Assembly: GCA_030998225.1 (NCBI GenBank)
Contig: JAPYXD010000056.1
Location: 930,001-994,000, forward strand
Length of the DNA stretch: 64,000 nucleotides
Direction: 5' to 3'
From: Diplolepis rosae
Taxonomy: Eukaryota > Arthropoda > Insecta > Hymenoptera > Diplolepididae
The translations under genes and the position numbers were made by a program. The notes under the pieces are model-generated. The model saw only the letters and a list, made by a program, of their open reading frames with translations. It did no database searches and was not told the origin of the DNA. Positions 62,382 to 64,000 of this stretch are shown piece after piece; the first letter of the stretch is position 1, and each line of letters opens with the position of its first letter.

Positions 62382-63099
62382 ACGCGGTGTGCCCACTCCC
62401 ATAGGCCAAGTGGCGAAAGAAAAATAGTGATTGCTACGACCCCTAGTCGTCGCTAGTGTGTCATCGAAACGAACGTCGTGCGCAGTCGAGCGCGGTAGAC
62501 ATGTTGTCACTTGTCTGCATGTTGTAATTGATTGAAATTGATTGCGATTTCAAGTGATTTTAATGAACTTCGATCTTCAAAGTGCTAATACCTAAACTAA
62601 TGTGCCAACAATTAGCAGTGCTTTACAGTTTGATCTCCAAATGAAAATAGTTGTAGCTGCAAATCGGGTAAGTGACCAATAACTTTTGTTTTAAGTCTAA
62701 AATAAAACTCGTGAAGGCTTGGTTTCTCGTTTTGTTTATAAAAATTCTTTACGTATTATATTGCAAAACCCGGAAAAGAAAGTTTGCATTAAAAAGTATT
62801 TACGTTCTTCAGTTTTAAATCCGCATTTAAGTGTCAATAAGGATAAAACTCTAGTCCCCTTCCAAGCTGATTCAAGCCATGTAGTAATCTCAAATATAAT
62901 CAAATCCGAATTTTTCCATTTTCGCATGGGAAGGCGAAAATTTCGCGCCCTTTACTACAGGATCTGAAGTGGAGGGGGAGGGGTAGTTTTCGTGAAATCT
63001 AGTTATTGCTACGTCCCCCAGGTGTCGCTGATATAAATTCATTCTTCCCGCCACCATCTGTAAGTACCCCTTTAAAATACATGGGAGTGGGCACATCGT
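62382..63099 (-). mobile_element. 718-bp TIR element, copy 2 (hAT-like MITE)
   Basis: An 8-bp target duplication AGTTCGAT flanks it at 62374-62381 and 63100-63107. TIRs are ACGCGGTGTGCCCACTCCCA at the left and, inward, ACGATGTGCCCACTCCCATG at the right, continuing TATTTTAAAGGGGTACTTA as in copy 1. Length is exactly 718 bp, as in copy 1, in opposite orientation. An 82-codon plus frame (62719-62967) has no known motif. The inner parts of the two copies align only loosely. Confidence 0.8.
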
Positions 63100-63107
63100 A
63101 GTTCGAT

Positions 63108-64000
63108 ATCAACAATCCGATTGGGTAATACAACCATTCTTTTTCTCTTTGCAATATTTTGAAAATGTTATTCATAGTATTGAATGGATTTTATCCATAG
63201 CTGAATATATAAGCCTAGAATGTATTATAATAGAAAACGAAGATTATACAGCATTATATTTCATCATTACGTGAAAAATAAAACTTTTTGCCATCTTATA
63301 CAGGGTTTTTGAACAGGGCTTTTTTCTAATAGGCGCAATTTTGGTCTGGAGGAGTTACTGTTAATGGATTGCGTTATTAAGACACGTTGGAAATTTTCTT
63401 TTGTATAATATTAATAATATGGATGTGAGTAATATGTAGTTTTGATAGGACGGTACCACATACTTTTATCGAAAATTGTGTTTTTTATTCAAAGTTTAAA
63501 CACAAAGTCCTAGTTGAAAAGTCCTGTACATTATTTCCCAATTCAATATTTATAATTCAAACTTGGGCCAAAAAACTAAAAATTTTGAAATTTGCAACGT
63601 AGTTGTTAGATGCTACATAAATGTAGGATATGTTTTTTTATATAAAGAAACAAATAGAAAATACTAATTCGTAAGAAATTTTGTCACCCAGTATACACAG
63701 GAAGCGACCACTTGTATGCAGCTGACCCAGAGTGCAGGAGAGAAATAAAAATGTCAAAGTACACAAGATAAGGACGCTCCCCCAATCTTAAGGCACTGCA
63801 CCTAGAGTGACTTTTACAGATTTTAAAATTTTCTTCGAAATAATATTTTCCGATATTTTAGAATCCTAACTTTTATTCTTAAATATAGCCGCGTAAAAGT
63901 CAGGAAAACTTCAATTTACGAAATTCAAAGGGCGCAATTGAGTTTTTCATGACGTAAGCTCAAATAGGACTAGGAAAATAATAAGAGCAGTTTACAGAAA
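63108..64000. other. right end, no gene seen
   Basis: AT-rich, without a credible open frame or repeat. EMC5 exon 3, which should encode the second membrane helix, was looked for here and not found. Confidence 0.5.

Noticed and set aside
62193..62510. 105-codon minus-strand frame
   Set aside because: It crosses the left target duplication and border of the 718-bp element, so it cannot be an old gene.

Overview
The window reads as AT-rich, repeat-dense DNA from an arthropod, most likely an insect. It has spliced genes with GT-AG introns, a TATA plus TCAGT initiator core promoter, an R1-clade non-LTR retrotransposon, Gypsy elements and several DNA-transposon families. No ribosome binding sites, operons or CRISPR arrays are present. 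The species cannot be named from sequence alone.

One host gene is secure. Exons 1 and 2 of EMC5/MMGT1 (ER membrane complex subunit 5) lie at 51750-51831 and 59105-59157 on the plus strand. Their reading frame closes exactly across a 7.3 kb intron packed with repeats. A small THAP zinc-finger gene with three exons (49420-50074) lies upstream. The rest is mobile DNA and relics.

Layout. 1-6.4 kb: a 718-bp TIR element with 8-bp target duplications, a P-element-like transposon relic, two tandem short MITEs, a degenerate ~185-bp tandem repeat and a foldback MITE. 6.4-25.4 kb: Gypsy-A on the minus strand, with 4-bp target duplications, LTRs, a tRNA-Gly primer site, gag and a 1569-codon pol segment. 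Its 3' LTR is split by an 8.6-kb, almost perfectly palindromic hAT-type element. 25.4-34 kb: Gypsy-B (minus), decayed and cut inside integrase by a foldback MITE end. 34.6-46.8 kb: Gypsy-C (minus) with 1.2-kb LTRs, invaded by an R1-like LINE, a Tc1/mariner element, a TTAA-flanked MITE and nested foldbacks. 46.8-48.6 kb: a foldback element that has itself been hit by a MITE. 49.2-51.7 kb: the THAP gene, two unexplained exon-like ORFs and the EMC5 promoter region. 51.7-59.2 kb: EMC5 with its intron. 59.4-64 kb: a mariner end, a Cys-rich multicopy gene relic, a LINE scrap, a pogo-type MITE and the second 718-bp element.

The features most worth following are: the giant hAT palindrome, which has two copies of the same end and split transposase halves; the paired intronic repeats ending in arrays of GCGAAGC mini-hairpins; the AT-hook and acidic linker in Gypsy-A pol; the inverted RNase H scrap beside the LINE poly(A) in Gypsy-C; and the conserved short 'QKRR' peptide family.
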